Assembly (NCBI RefSeq): GCF_014637725.1
Contig: NZ_BMFC01000001.1
Coordinates: 64,632-128,631, forward strand
DNA from: Marivita lacus
Lineage (GTDB): Bacteria; Pseudomonadota; Alphaproteobacteria; Rhodobacterales; Rhodobacteraceae
DNA: 64,000 nucleotides
Reading direction: 5' to 3'
Shown here: positions 35,625 through 45,220 of the stretch, in pieces
How positions within the stretch are numbered: position 1 is the stretch's first letter
Layout of the letters: every line of letters begins with the position of its first letter
The notes under the pieces: generated by a model
The model's database searches: none
What the model was told of the DNA's origin: nothing
What the model saw: only the letters and a program-made list of their open reading frames with translations
Program-made: the position numbers and the translations under genes

Positions 35625-36509
35625 ATGGCCGTACTTATCGACGAAAACACCAAAGTCATCTGCCAGGGCCTCACCGGCTCGCAGGGGACATTCCACACCG
35701 AACAGGCCATCGCCTATGGCACCAAGATGGTCGGCGGCGTGACACCGGGCAAAGGCGGGATGACCCATCTCGACCTGCCCGTGTTCAACTCGGTCCACGA
35801 GGCCAAGCACGCGACCCACGCGAACGCGACCGTGATCTACGTGCCGCCGCCCTTTGCCGCCGACTCGATCCTCGAGGCGATCGACGCCGAGATGGAAGTG
35901 ATCGTCTGCATCACCGAAGGCATCCCGGTCATGGACATGATGCGCGTCAAGCGCGCGCTGGAGACCTCCAAGTCGCGTCTGATCGGCCCGAACTGCCCCG
36001 GTGTCATCACGCCCAATGCCTGCAAGATCGGCATCATGCCCGGCCACATCCACCGTCGCGGCAGCGTCGGCGTTGTGTCGCGCTCCGGCACGCTCACCTA
36101 CGAGGCGGTCAAGCAGACCACCGATGTGGGCCTGGGCCAGTCCACCTGCGTCGGCATCGGCGGCGACCCCATCAAGGGCACCGAGCATATCGACGTGCTG
36201 GAATGGTTCCTCGCAGATGACGAGACCGAGAGCATCATCATGATCGGTGAGATCGGCGGCTCTGCCGAGGAAGAAGCGGCGCAGTTCCTGGCCGATGAAA
36301 AGAAGCGCGGTCGCTGGAAGCCCACCGCCGGTTTCATCGCGGGCCGCACCGCCCCTCCGGGACGCCGCATGGGCCATGCCGGCGCGATCGTCGCGGGCGG
36401 CAAAGGTGGTGCCGAGGACAAGATCGAAGCGATGAAAGCCGCAGGCATCGTCGTGGCCGAAAGCCCCGCACAGCTTGGCGAAGCGGTGCTTGCCGCGATC
36501 AAGGGCTGA
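35625..36509 (+). CDS. sucD: Succinyl-CoA synthetase alpha subunit
   Basis: The CoA-binding and phosphorylated subunit. The N-terminal CoA site has [33 protein letters not shown] near residue 10, the [10 protein letters not shown] loop is near 123, and the active-site phospho-His is in [10 protein letters not shown] near 249. Length of 294 residues is normal. It is followed by a GC-rich hairpin (CCGGGC-ATTT-GCCCGG at about 36556) before the DUF805 gene, which may reduce read-through or stabilise the upstream mRNA. Confidence 0.98.
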   Translation: MAVLIDENTKVICQGLTGSQGTFHTEQAIAYGTKMVGGVTPGKGGMTHLDLPVFNSVHEAKHATHANATVIYVPPPFAADSILEAIDAEMEVIVCITEGIPVMDMMRVKRALETSKSRLIGPNCPGVITPNACKIGIMPGHIHRRGSVGVVSRSGTLTYEAVKQTTDVGLGQSTCVGIGGDPIKGTEHIDVLEWFLADDETESIIMIGEIGGSAEEEAAQFLADEKKRGRWKPTAGFIAGRTAPPGRRMGHAGAIVAGGKGGAEDKIEAMKAAGIVVAESPAQLGEAVLAAIKG

Positions 36510-36598
36510 CACGGGTGCCGGGTCAGAGGCCCCGGCCGACGCAAATCGGGTAGGCCGGGCATTTGCCCGGCTTGCCTCACTCCACAAGGAGACCAGAG

Positions 36599-37063
36599 AT
36601 GACGATGAACTTTCAGACTGCCATCCGCACCTGCCTTGTCGAAAAATACGCCAGCTTCCAGGGCCGCGCGTCGCGCTCTGAATATTGGTGGTTCTTTCTG
36701 GCCTTCCTGATCGGCGCCGTCATCACCCAGATGATCTGGTGGGGGCTCTACATCGTCTATGCCCTCGCCCTGCTCAGCCCGCTGCTGGGCGCAGGCTACC
36801 GGCGCTTGCAGGACACCGGCCGTCCGGGCTGGTACATCGTCATTCCCTTCGGCCTTGGCCTTGTGACCACGCTGCTCGCGCCAGACATGCCCGACCCCGA
36901 TGCAATGGCGGCCGGACAGATGCCCAACATGGGAAACATGGCGCTCTTCTCGGCGCTTGGCTTCGTGCAACTGATCGTCAGCCTGCTGTTCCTGTGGTGG
37001 CTGACGCGCCCGTCGCAACCAGAAATCAATGCCTACGGGCCTCCGCCCGCTCAACATTCCTGA
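36599..37063 (+). CDS. DUF805 family membrane protein
   Basis: The 154-residue inner-membrane protein belongs to DUF805: it has the family start FKGRASRSEYWWFFL-like segment (here FQGRASRSEYWWFFLAFL), GAGYRRLQDTGRPGWY near 66, and four helices. ATG at 36599 has AAGGAG seven bases upstream. It is inserted between sucD and sucA in the same direction, 33 bases before sucA, so it is presumably co-transcribed. No function is known for the family. Confidence 0.9.
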   Translation: MTMNFQTAIRTCLVEKYASFQGRASRSEYWWFFLAFLIGAVITQMIWWGLYIVYALALLSPLLGAGYRRLQDTGRPGWYIVIPFGLGLVTTLLAPDMPDPDAMAAGQMPNMGNMALFSALGFVQLIVSLLFLWWLTRPSQPEINAYGPPPAQHS

Positions 37064-37096
37064 TCCTGCCCGCCCCCAGAACCCCAAGGTACCGTC

Positions 37097-40063
37097 ATGA
37101 CAGACCAAAGCCCCAACGACCTCTTCCACGCTTCCAGCTTCATGCAGGGGCACAACGCGGCCTATCTTGAACAGATGTACGCGCGCTACGCGAGCGATCC
37201 CAGCGCGGTCGACGAGGCGTGGCAGGCGTTCTTCCGGCAGCTGGGCGATGACGAAGTCAGCGTCAAGAAAGAGGCGACAGGCCCAAGCTGGGCGCGCACC
37301 GACTGGCCGCCGCTGCCCAATGACGACCTGACGGCGGCGCTGGACGGTCAATGGCCCGTCGCCCCCGCCGAGGCGAAAAGCGCCGGTGACAAGATCAAGG
37401 CCAAGGCCGAGGAAAAGGGCGTTCAGGTCACCGATGACGCCATCCAGCGCGCCGTTCTGGACAGCATCCGCGCGCTCATGATCATCCGCGCCTACCGCAT
37501 CCGGGGCCACCTTGCCGCCGATCTCGATCCGCTGGGCATGCGCGAACAGACCGCGCACCCGGAACTTGAGCCGAAATCCTACGGCTTTACCGAGGCGGAC
37601 ATGGACCGCCCGATCTTCATCGACAACGTTCTGGGCCTCCAGATCGCCTCGATGCGCGAGATCCTCGACATCGTGCGTCGCACCTATTGCGGCACCTTTG
37701 CGCTGCAATACATGCACATCTCCGATCCCGAACAATCCGCATGGCTGAAGGAACGGATCGAAGGCTACGGCAAGGAAGTCGCGTTCACCCGCGAAGGCCG
37801 CAAGGCGATCCTGAACAAGATGGTCGAGGCCGAAGGCTTCGAAAAGTTCCTCCATGTCAAGTACATGGGCACCAAGCGCTTTGGCCTCGATGGCGGCGAA
37901 AGCCTGATCCCCGCGATGGAGCAGATCATCAAGCGCGGCGGCAACCTCGGCGTCAGGGACATCGTCATCGGCATGCCGCACCGGGGCCGCCTGTCGGTTC
38001 TGGCCAACGTGATGCAAAAGCCCTACCGCGCGATCTTCAACGAATTCCAGGGCGGCAGCTTCAAGCCCGAAGAGGTCGACGGCTCAGGCGACGTGAAATA
38101 CCACCTCGGCGCCAGTTCCGACCGCGAGTTCGACGGCAACACCGTCCACCTGTCGCTGACCGCGAACCCCTCGCACCTCGAAGCGGTCAACCCGGTCGTT
38201 CTGGGCAAGGTGCGCGCCAAGCAGGACCAGATCAGCGACAGCGAACGCCGTCAGGTCATGCCCATCCTGCTGCACGGCGATGCGGCCTTTGCCGGTCAGG
38301 GCGTCGTGGCGGAATGTTTCGCCCTGTCCGGTCTGCGCGGGCACCGCACCGGCGGCACCATGCATATCGTGGTGAACAACCAGATCGGTTTCACCACCGC
38401 CCCGCATTTCTCGCGCTCCTCGCCCTACCCGACCGACAACGCGCTGGTGGTCGAGGCGCCGATTTTCCACGTCAACGGCGACGACCCCGAAGCGGTTGTG
38501 CACGCCGCCAAGGTCGCGACCGAGTTCCGTCAGAAATTCGGCAAGGACGTGGTCATCGACATCTTCTGCTACCGCCGCTTCGGTCACAACGAGGGGGATG
38601 AGCCGATGTTCACCAACCCGTTGATGTACAAGAAGATCAAGCAGCAGAAGACCACGCTGTCGCTTTATACCGAACGTCTGGTCAAGGACGGCCTGATCCC
38701 CGAGGGCGAAATCGAGGACATGAAGGCGGCGTTCCAGTCGCACCTCAACGAGGAATTCGAGGCCGGCAAGAACTACAAGCCCAACAAGGCCGACTGGCTC
38801 GACGGGCGCTGGAGCCATCTCGACCGTCAGGACAAGGACGATTACCAGCGCGGCCAGACCGCGATCAGCCCCGACACGATGCAGCAGGTCGGTGAGGCGA
38901 TCACCCGCTTGCCCGATGGCTTCCCGGTGCACAAGACCGTCGCGCGCCTGCTCGAGTCCCGCAAGGAGATGCTCGAGACCGGCGTGAACTTCGATTGGGC
39001 CACCGCCGAAGCACTGGCCTTCGGATCGCTCCTGACCGAAGGCTACCCGGTCCGTCTGGCCGGTCAGGACAGCACACGCGGCACGTTCAGCCAGCGTCAC
39101 TCGGCGTTGGTGAACCAGGAAACCGAGGAACGGTACTACCCGCTCAACCATATCCGTGAAGGACAGTCGCGTTTCGAAGTGATCGACTCGGCCCTGTCGG
39201 AATACGCGGTGCTGGGTTTCGAATATGGCTACTCGCTGGCCGAACCCAACGCGCTGACCCTCTGGGAAGCCCAGTTCGGCGATTTCGCCAACGGTGCGCA
39301 GATCATGTTCGACCAGTTCATCAGCTCCGGCGAAAGCAAGTGGCTGCGCATGTCGGGTCTCGTGTGCCTCTTGCCGCATGGCTATGAGGGACAGGGGCCT
39401 GAACACTCGTCCGCCCGCCTCGAACGGTTCCTGCAGCAATGCGGTCAGGACAACTGGATCGTCGCCAATTGCTCGACCCCGGCCAACTACTTCCACATCC
39501 TGCGCCGCCAGCTGCACCGGTCCTTCCGCAAGCCGCTCATCCTGATGACGCCGAAATCGCTGCTGCGTCACAAGCTGGCCGTGTCCAAGACCGAGGAATT
39601 CACCACCGGGTCCAGCTTCCACCGCGTGCTCTGGGACGATGCGCAATATGGCAACTCGGAGACCAAACTGGTCAGCGACGACAAGATCGAACGCGTCGTG
39701 ATGTGCTCGGGCAAGGTCTATTACGACCTGCTCGAGGAACGCGACGCCCGTGGCATCGACGACATCTACATCCTGCGTTTTGAGCAGTTCTACCCGTTCC
39801 CGGCGATCTCTGCGGTCAAGGAGCTTGAACGCTTCCCCAAGGCCGAGATGATCTGGTGCCAGGAAGAACCCAAGAACCAGGGCGCCTGGACCTTCATGGA
39901 ACCGAACCTCGAATGGGTTCTGGGCCGCATCAATGCCACGCATCCGCGCCCCCGCTACGTGGGCCGCGCCACATCGGCCTCGCCCGCGACGGGTCTGGCC
40001 AGCCAACACAAAGCACAGCAAGCAGCACTCGTTGACGAAGCGCTGACGATCGAAGGGAACTAA
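37097..40063 (+). CDS. sucA: 2-Oxoglutarate dehydrogenase E1 component
   Basis: Thiamine-diphosphate-dependent decarboxylase of the 2-oxoglutarate dehydrogenase complex. The 988 residues start with the E2-binding N-terminal motif SSFMQGHNAAYLEQMYARYASDPSAV. The active-site HRGRLSVLANVMQKP is near residue 295, HLGASSDREF near 336, the ThDP/Mg region GDAAFAGQGVVAE near 394, and the C-terminal transketolase-like domain has RGTFSQRHS near 661 and EGQGPEHSSARLERFLQ near 765. It is three bases from sucB. Confidence 0.98.
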   Translation: MTDQSPNDLFHASSFMQGHNAAYLEQMYARYASDPSAVDEAWQAFFRQLGDDEVSVKKEATGPSWARTDWPPLPNDDLTAALDGQWPVAPAEAKSAGDKIKAKAEEKGVQVTDDAIQRAVLDSIRALMIIRAYRIRGHLAADLDPLGMREQTAHPELEPKSYGFTEADMDRPIFIDNVLGLQIASMREILDIVRRTYCGTFALQYMHISDPEQSAWLKERIEGYGKEVAFTREGRKAILNKMVEAEGFEKFLHVKYMGTKRFGLDGGESLIPAMEQIIKRGGNLGVRDIVIGMPHRGRLSVLANVMQKPYRAIFNEFQGGSFKPEEVDGSGDVKYHLGASSDREFDGNTVHLSLTANPSHLEAVNPVVLGKVRAKQDQISDSERRQVMPILLHGDAAFAGQGVVAECFALSGLRGHRTGGTMHIVVNNQIGFTTAPHFSRSSPYPTDNALVVEAPIFHVNGDDPEAVVHAAKVATEFRQKFGKDVVIDIFCYRRFGHNEGDEPMFTNPLMYKKIKQQKTTLSLYTERLVKDGLIPEGEIEDMKAAFQSHLNEEFEAGKNYKPNKADWLDGRWSHLDRQDKDDYQRGQTAISPDTMQQVGEAITRLPDGFPVHKTVARLLESRKEMLETGVNFDWATAEALAFGSLLTEGYPVRLAGQDSTRGTFSQRHSALVNQETEERYYPLNHIREGQSRFEVIDSALSEYAVLGFEYGYSLAEPNALTLWEAQFGDFANGAQIMFDQFISSGESKWLRMSGLVCLLPHGYEGQGPEHSSARLERFLQQCGQDNWIVANCSTPANYFHILRRQLHRSFRKPLILMTPKSLLRHKLAVSKTEEFTTGSSFHRVLWDDAQYGNSETKLVSDDKIERVVMCSGKVYYDLLEERDARGIDDIYILRFEQFYPFPAISAVKELERFPKAEMIWCQEEPKNQGAWTFMEPNLEWVLGRINATHPRPRYVGRATSASPATGLASQHKAQQAALVDEALTIEGN

Positions 40064-40066
40064 GAC

Positions 40067-41599
40067 ATGACAACCGAAGTGCGTGTGCCCACGCTGGGTG
40101 AATCCGTGACAGAAGCCACGGTCGCCACATGGTTCAAGAAGCCGGGCGACAGCGTTGCCGTGGACGAAATGCTGTGCGAACTGGAAACCGACAAGGTGAC
40201 GGTCGAAGTGCCCTCGCCCACCGCGGGTGTTCTTGCCGACATCGTCGCCAATGAAGGCGACACGGTCGGCGTCGATGCGCTGCTGGCCAATATCGCCGAA
40301 GCGGGCGAAGCCGGATCGGCCACCCCCGAGGAACGCCCCTCGGCCAAGGCCGCCGCTGCTGCCGAAGCCGTGTCGGACGATGCCAAGACCGTCGATGTCA
40401 TGGTCCCCACGCTGGGCGAGTCGGTCTCAGAAGCGACCGTTTCGACCTGGTTCAAGAAGGTCGGTGACACTGTTGCGCAGGACGAAATGCTCTGCGAGCT
40501 GGAAACCGACAAGGTGTCAGTCGAAGTGCCCGCTCCTGCCGCAGGTGTCCTGTCCGAGATCACCGCCGCCGAAGGCACGACCGTTTCGGCCGGTGGCAAG
40601 CTGGGTGTGATCGGTGGCAAGGCGGGTGCATCAGCCTCCGCCAGCGCGCAGGAAACCGCCCCCGCCCCGGCAGTCCAGCCTGCCTCGACCGGCGCCGGGG
40701 ATGTCGAAGACGCGCCCTCGGCGAAGAAGGCGATGGCCGAAGCGGGCGTCAGCCGCGATCAGGTCCAGGGCTCGGGCCGCGATGGCCGCGTGATGAAGGA
40801 AGACGTGGCCAAGGCCGTCGCCGCCGCAGCCAGCGCTCCCGCCGCACAGACATCGGCCCCGGTCTCCACGCCGCGCGCACCCGTCAGCGCCGATGATGCC
40901 GCGCGCGAGGAACGGGTCAAGATGACCCGCCTGCGCCAGACCATCGCCCGCCGCCTCAAGGACGCGCAGAACGCCGCTGCGATCCTGACCACCTACAACG
41001 AGGTCGACATGACCGAGGTCATGGCGCTGCGCAACGAGTACAAGGACCTCTTTGAGAAGAAACACGGCGTCCGCCTCGGCTTCATGTCCTTCTTCACCAA
41101 GGCCTGCTGCCACGCGCTGCGCGAAGTGCCCGAGGTCAATGCCGAGATCGACGGCACCGACATCGTCTACAAGAACTTCGTCCACATGGGCGTCGCCGCA
41201 GGCACGCCGCAAGGCCTCGTGGTGCCGGTCATCCGCGATGCCGACCAGATGAGCTTTGCGGAGATCGAGAAAGCCATCGCCGAAAAGGGCCGCCGCGCCC
41301 GTGACGGCAAGCTGTCGATGGCGGAAATGCAGGGCGGCACCTTCACCATCTCGAACGGCGGTGTCTACGGCTCGCTCATGTCCTCGCCGATCCTGAACCC
41401 GCCGCAATCGGGCATCCTCGGCATGCACAAGATCCAGGACCGCCCGATGGTCGTGGGCGGCGAGATCGTGATCCGCCCGATGATGTATCTCGCCCTCAGC
41501 TACGACCACCGCATCGTCGACGGCAAAGGCGCCGTGACCTTCCTCGTCCGCGTCAAGGACGCGCTCGAAGACCCGCGCCGGTTGCTGATGGATCTGTAA
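40067..41599 (+). CDS. sucB: Dihydrolipoamide succinyltransferase E2 with two lipoyl domains
   Basis: E2 core of the 2-oxoglutarate dehydrogenase complex (510 residues). Two tandem lipoyl domains are seen, about residues 2-77 and 107-182, each with the lipoylated Lys in ELETDKV. After an Ala/Pro/Ser linker comes the E1/E3-binding domain (about 206-245, [22 protein letters not shown]) and the catalytic domain with the active-site motif [12 protein letters not shown] near 480. Most E. coli-type SucB proteins have a single lipoyl domain; two is a lineage feature worth noting. It is followed by a palindromic repeat and the MAPEG gene. Confidence 0.97.
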   Translation: MTTEVRVPTLGESVTEATVATWFKKPGDSVAVDEMLCELETDKVTVEVPSPTAGVLADIVANEGDTVGVDALLANIAEAGEAGSATPEERPSAKAAAAAEAVSDDAKTVDVMVPTLGESVSEATVSTWFKKVGDTVAQDEMLCELETDKVSVEVPAPAAGVLSEITAAEGTTVSAGGKLGVIGGKAGASASASAQETAPAPAVQPASTGAGDVEDAPSAKKAMAEAGVSRDQVQGSGRDGRVMKEDVAKAVAAAASAPAAQTSAPVSTPRAPVSADDAAREERVKMTRLRQTIARRLKDAQNAAAILTTYNEVDMTEVMALRNEYKDLFEKKHGVRLGFMSFFTKACCHALREVPEVNAEIDGTDIVYKNFVHMGVAAGTPQGLVVPVIRDADQMSFAEIEKAIAEKGRRARDGKLSMAEMQGGTFTISNGGVYGSLMSSPILNPPQSGILGMHKIQDRPMVVGGEIVIRPMMYLALSYDHRIVDGKGAVTFLVRVKDALEDPRRLLMDL

Positions 41600-41603
41600 G
41601 CCT

Positions 41604-41657
41604 GGTGCGCGCCAGCACGCACCCTACCGCGTTGTAGGGTGCGTGATCTCACGCACC
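41604..41657. repeat. Palindromic GC-rich intergenic repeat
   Basis: The arm CACGCACCCTAC (41616-41627) is paired with GTAGGGTGCGTG (41634-41645), and the latter also overlaps a smaller hairpin GGTGCGTG-ATCT-CACGCACC (41638-41657). A further GGTGCG copy starts the element. This REP-like family is common between genes in Rhodobacteraceae, as I recall. Here it lies between sucB and the MAPEG gene. Confidence 0.75.
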
Positions 41658-41670
41658 ATTCGGAGTGATC

Positions 41671-42060
41671 ATGACCCCCGAACTTACCGCCCTCACCCTC
41701 GCCGCCCTGCTGCAAGTCTTGCAATTCGCAGCCTATTCCGTCGTGGCGCAGATGCAGGTCGGCACCAAGAAGGCGCTTGGCCCGCGCGACACGCCTGTGC
41801 AACTCACCGGCAAGGCAGGCCGGCTTCAGCGTGCGATGAACAACCATTTCGAAGGGTTGATCCTGTTCGGCATCGCCGTCATGGTGATCACCTATTCCGG
41901 GCAGAACACCGAAGAGACGGCCCTTGCCTGCGGGATCTACCTCGTGGCGCGGGTGCTTTACGTGCCCGCCTATGTCTTCGGCTGGGTGCCCTGGCGCTCC
42001 CTCATCTGGGCGATTGGTTTCGCCGCCACGCTCTACCTGTTATTGGCGGCACTGATGTAA
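41671..42060 (+). CDS. MAPEG family membrane protein
   Basis: Small four-helix membrane protein of the MAPEG family (membrane-associated proteins in eicosanoid and glutathione metabolism). The 129 residues show the conserved RAMNNHFEGLILFGIAVMV stretch near residue 49, corresponding to the family RAxxNxxE motif, and ARVLYVPAYVFGWVPWRSLIWAIG near 90. ATG at 41671 is chosen because GGAG lies five bases upstream; a GTG at 41665 is the alternative. It is inserted between sucB and lpd. A glutathione-dependent role is only a family inference. Confidence 0.88.
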   Translation: MTPELTALTLAALLQVLQFAAYSVVAQMQVGTKKALGPRDTPVQLTGKAGRLQRAMNNHFEGLILFGIAVMVITYSGQNTEETALACGIYLVARVLYVPAYVFGWVPWRSLIWAIGFAATLYLLLAALM

Positions 42061-42079
42061 CTTCTTCTTGTCGAAAATA

Positions 42080-42119
42080 CCTCCGGGGGGAGGCCGCAGG
42101 CCGGGGGGCAGCGCCCCCC
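42080..42119. repeat. Cluster of three short GC-rich hairpins
   Basis: Within 40 bases lie CCTCC-GGGG-GGAGG (42080-42093), GGCC-GCA-GGCC (42092-42102) and GGGGGGC-AGC-GCCCCCC (42103-42119). The layout resembles a common Rhodobacteraceae intergenic element that starts AAATACCTCCGGGGGG. It probably shapes mRNA between the MAPEG gene and lpd. Confidence 0.7.
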
Positions 42120-42147
42120 TCCCCAGAAACCACAAAGGACCACGCTC

Positions 42148-43536
42148 ATGGCACAATACGACGTCATCATCATCGGCTCCGGCCCCGGCGGCTACGTGGC
42201 CGCGATCCGCTGCGCTCAGCTCGGCCTGAAGACCGCCTGCGTCGAGGGCCGCGAGACATTGGGCGGCACCTGCCTCAACGTGGGCTGCATTCCCTCCAAG
42301 GCGCTGCTGCACGCCACCCACCAGCTGCACGAGGCCGAGCACAACTTTGCCAAGATGGGCCTCAAGGGCAAATCGCCATCCGTCGACTGGAAACAGATGA
42401 TGGCCTACAAGGATGACGTGATCGGCCAGAACACCAAGGGCATCGAATTCCTGTTCAAGAAGAACAAGATCGACTGGCTCAAGGGCTGGGGCTCCATCCC
42501 CGAGGCGGGCAAGGTCAAGGTCGGTGACGACGTGCACGAAGCCAAGAACATCATCGTGGCCTCCGGCTCCGAGGCCAGCAGCCTGCCGGGTGTCGAGATC
42601 GACGAGAAGGTGGTTGTCACATCGACCGGCGCGCTCGAATTGCCGAAGATCCCGAAAAAGATGATCGTCATCGGCGCGGGGGTGATCGGGCTCGAACTGG
42701 GGTCGGTCTATTGCCGCCTTGGCACAGAGGTGCATGTGATCGAATATCTCGACGCCATTACGCCCGGCATGGATGCCGAGGTGCAAAAGGCCTTCCAGAA
42801 ACTGCTGCAGAAACAGGGTCTGACCTTCACGATGGGTGCCGCCGTGCAATCGGTCGACGCTGGCAAGAGCAAGGCCAAGGTCACCTACAAACTGCGCAAG
42901 GATGACAGCGAGCACGAGATGGACGCAGATGTGGTGCTCGTCTCCACAGGGCGTCGCCCCTTCACCGACGGTCTGGGCCTCGATGCGCTGGGGATCGAGA
43001 TGTCGCCGCGCGGCCAGATCAAGACCGACGCGCATTGGCAGACCAATGTCAAAGGCATCTACGCCATCGGCGATTGCATCGACGGCCCGATGCTGGCCCA
43101 CAAGGCCGAGGACGAAGGCATGGCCTGCGCCGAGGTGATCGCGGGCAAGGCGGGTCATGTGAATTACGGCGTCATTCCCGGCGTGATCTATACCCACCCC
43201 GAGGTCGCCAATGTCGGCATGACCGAGGAACAGCTCAAGGAAGCGGGCCGCAATTACAAGGTCGGCAAGTTCAGCTTCATGGGCAATGGCCGGGCCAAGG
43301 CCAACTTTGCCGCCGACGGGTTCGTGAAGATCCTCGCCGACAAGGACACCGACCGCATCCTGGGCGCGCATATCATCGGCCCGATGGCGGGCGATCTGAT
43401 CCATGAGATTTGTGTCGCGATGGAGTTCGGTGCGTCGGCCGAGGATCTGGCTCTCACCTGCCACGCGCACCCGACCTATTCCGAGGCGGTGCGCGAGGCG
43501 GCACTTGCCTGTGGCGACGGTGCCATCCACATGTAA
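42148..43536 (+). CDS. lpd: Dihydrolipoamide dehydrogenase (E3)
   Basis: Flavoprotein that re-oxidises lipoamide with NAD+ for the 2-oxoglutarate dehydrogenase complex. The 462 residues show the FAD-binding [20 protein letters not shown] at 6-25, the redox disulfide in [16 protein letters not shown] near 43-58, the NAD-binding [19 protein letters not shown] near 176, and the interface His-Glu pair in [16 protein letters not shown] near 440. It ends the sucCD-sucAB operon, so all parts of the complex are encoded together. Confidence 0.98.
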   Translation: MAQYDVIIIGSGPGGYVAAIRCAQLGLKTACVEGRETLGGTCLNVGCIPSKALLHATHQLHEAEHNFAKMGLKGKSPSVDWKQMMAYKDDVIGQNTKGIEFLFKKNKIDWLKGWGSIPEAGKVKVGDDVHEAKNIIVASGSEASSLPGVEIDEKVVVTSTGALELPKIPKKMIVIGAGVIGLELGSVYCRLGTEVHVIEYLDAITPGMDAEVQKAFQKLLQKQGLTFTMGAAVQSVDAGKSKAKVTYKLRKDDSEHEMDADVVLVSTGRRPFTDGLGLDALGIEMSPRGQIKTDAHWQTNVKGIYAIGDCIDGPMLAHKAEDEGMACAEVIAGKAGHVNYGVIPGVIYTHPEVANVGMTEEQLKEAGRNYKVGKFSFMGNGRAKANFAADGFVKILADKDTDRILGAHIIGPMAGDLIHEICVAMEFGASAEDLALTCHAHPTYSEAVREAALACGDGAIHM

Positions 43537-43893
43537 ACGCATGGCACGGGGGACGCCTTTTTCATAAGGCTTCCCCCAAGCGCGGTTCAACGCGCCTGTC
43601 CCTGCGGTCTGCAAACCGCGGTATCCCGGCTCTTCGAAGAACCCTATGATCTCTGAAAGAAGCGGCGCCGCCCCCTTGGGCCGACGGTTTTTTCTTTATC
43701 GGGGAAGTCTCCCCGGACCTGTACCCCGTTCGGGGCCTGTGAAACCGGTTTCTCAAGGTCGGTGTGTCACCACCTGAACGAAAAAACCATCTTCAGATCG
43801 CGGTGTGGGAGTGACCCTCTCCGCTCGTTGCGCAACGTGGGCGCAAATTGCCGTCCACGCGTTAAGGTTTTGCCAATCAACCGTGCGGTCACC
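43537..43893. other. 357-bp non-coding region rich in perfect inverted repeats
   Basis: No convincing gene is seen here between the convergent ends of lpd and the oxidase gene. There are at least six inverted repeats in 225 bases: GGGGGA-c-GCCTT/AAGGC-t-TCCCCC (43548-43577), GCGCG/CGCGC (43580-43595), GCGGT/ACCGC (43604-43619), GGGGA/TCCCC (43701-43714), CCCCG/CGGGG (43724-43735) and GAAACCGGTTTC (43741-43752). GACCT (43716) and AGGTC (43756) could enclose the last two in a multi-branched fold. A TTTTTTCTTT run at 43688-43697 may end lpd transcription. A structured RNA is possible but unproven. Confidence 0.5.
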
Positions 43894-44499
43894 TCACCAC
43901 ATGCGCGGGATCGCGTTCGCCTCGTAATTCGCGTCATACTCCGGACCGCCCAGCGCCCCGTCACTTACATCGGCCATGATCTCGCCCACAGTCGGCAATC
44001 CTTCGGGCAGAGGCGCGCCGTCCCATAGCCCCGACCGCATCAGCGCCTTGGCGCATTGGGTATAGACCTCGGCCACCTCGGTCACGATCACGGTCGCGGG
44101 CAGCATGGTCTTTTTGCGGAACGTCTCACGCAGATCGGCATCGTCGGTGATCCACGCCCGGCCATTGACCCGCACGGTGGTCTTTGTGCCGGGGATCATG
44201 AACAGGAACGCGATGCGCGGGTCCTCGATCAGGTCACGCAGCGCATCGAGCCGGTTGTTGCCCTGCCAGTCCGGCATCAGGATCGTGCGCGGGTCCGACA
44301 CCCGAACCACCGGCTCGATGTCCCCGCGCGGCGTGCCATGGGTGCCGTGGGGTCCGGCCGTCGAGATCACGCAGAACCGCGCCGCCTCGACCCAGCGGCG
44401 ATAGCTGGGGGTCAGATGGTCCGCGACCTTGGTCAGCGATGCGGGCACCGGTGCGCCATAGAGCGCCTCCAGATCCGTGATGGTCTCAATTCGGCGCAT
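43894..44499 (-). CDS. Pyridoxamine 5'-phosphate oxidase-family flavoprotein
   Basis: The 201-residue protein has the split-barrel FMN-binding fold of the PNPOx-like superfamily, in the MSMEG_1061-type branch. Visible family features are ARFCVISTAGPHGTHGTPRGDIEPVVRVSDP near residue 40, ILMPDWQGNNRLDALRDLIEDPRIAFLFMIPG near 73 and TTVRVNGRAWITDD near 107. It is not a true pyridoxal-phosphate synthase by these motifs. It overlaps the plsC-like gene by 14 bases at its start, so it is translationally linked to the ftsEX-plsC operon. Substrate unknown. Confidence 0.85.
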   Translation of the reverse strand: MRRIETITDLEALYGAPVPASLTKVADHLTPSYRRWVEAARFCVISTAGPHGTHGTPRGDIEPVVRVSDPRTILMPDWQGNNRLDALRDLIEDPRIAFLFMIPGTKTTVRVNGRAWITDDADLRETFRKKTMLPATVIVTEVAEVYTQCAKALMRSGLWDGAPLPEGLPTVGEIMADVSDGALGGPEYDANYEANAIPRMW

Positions 44500-45220
44500 G
44501 GAATCCCGCCTCCGCGTTCAGCCGGTCAGACGCGGTTTCGATCCGCGTTTCCAGCAGTTTCAGGAACTCGTGTCGCGGCAGTCCCGGCGGGATCGGTTCG
44601 AGGAATTCGACAACCGCCGTGCCCGGTTTGCGGTAGATGCCGCGCTTGGGCCAGAACAGCCCGACATTGGCCGCCACCGGCACGCAGGGCTGGCCAAGCT
44701 GTTCGTACAGAACCGCAGTGCCAACCTTGTAGGGCACCTTGACGCCCGGCGCGATCCGCGTGCCCTGCGGATAGATGATCAACTGCCCCGCCGTGGCTTT
44801 GCCCTCATGCACCGCTTCGACCATCTGCTTGATCGCGGCACCGCGCTTGCCCCGGTCGACCGGAATGCATCCGATCCTCAGCCCGTATTGCCCGACGATG
44901 GGCGCGTACATCAGAAGGCGTTTCATGATGAACTTGCCCGCCGGCAGCGCCGAGAACACCATGAACACGTCCAGAAAGCTCTGGTGCTTTGCGGCGACGA
45001 TACATTCGTAATCGGGCGGCGTGCCCCGGATCTCGGTCTTGAGACCGATCATCCACGGCGCGGCCCAACGCACGAAGCGCGACACGTTCATGCAGCCCGC
45101 CCGCGCCCCCCGGCGCGACACCAGGGCCCATGGAAACAACCCGAGGCCGATCACCGCGATGGACAGGTAGACCGCGATGATGAACAGCAGCGACCGCACC
45201 CACTGGATTGCATATGCCAT
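44486..45220 (-). CDS. plsC: 1-acyl-sn-glycerol-3-phosphate acyltransferase
   Basis: Inner-membrane acyltransferase that converts lysophosphatidate to phosphatidate. The 244 residues start with a membrane anchor (about 8-28) and contain the acyltransferase motif AKHQSFLDVF (H-x4-D) near residue 77 and the phosphate-acceptor motif IYPQGTRIAPG near 150, with VPVAANVGLFWPKRG near 187. It overlaps ftsX by one base (ATGA-type junction) and is the third gene after ftsE-ftsX. A second, larger acyltransferase of this superfamily is at 15126-16469. Confidence 0.93.
   Translation of the reverse strand: MAYAIQWVRSLLFIIAVYLSIAVIGLGLFPWALVSRRGARAGCMNVSRFVRWAAPWMIGLKTEIRGTPPDYECIVAAKHQSFLDVFMVFSALPAGKFIMKRLLMYAPIVGQYGLRIGCIPVDRGKRGAAIKQMVEAVHEGKATAGQLIIYPQGTRIAPGVKVPYKVGTAVLYEQLGQPCVPVAANVGLFWPKRGIYRKPGTAVVEFLEPIPPGLPRHEFLKLLETRIETASDRLNAEAGFHAPN

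Noticed and set aside
43596-43640. tRNA-Cys gene with a GCA anticodon loop
   Set aside because: The loop CTGCAAA is present but the anticodon stem does not pair over five bases with a seven-base loop, and no D-arm, T-arm or acceptor stem could be built around it.
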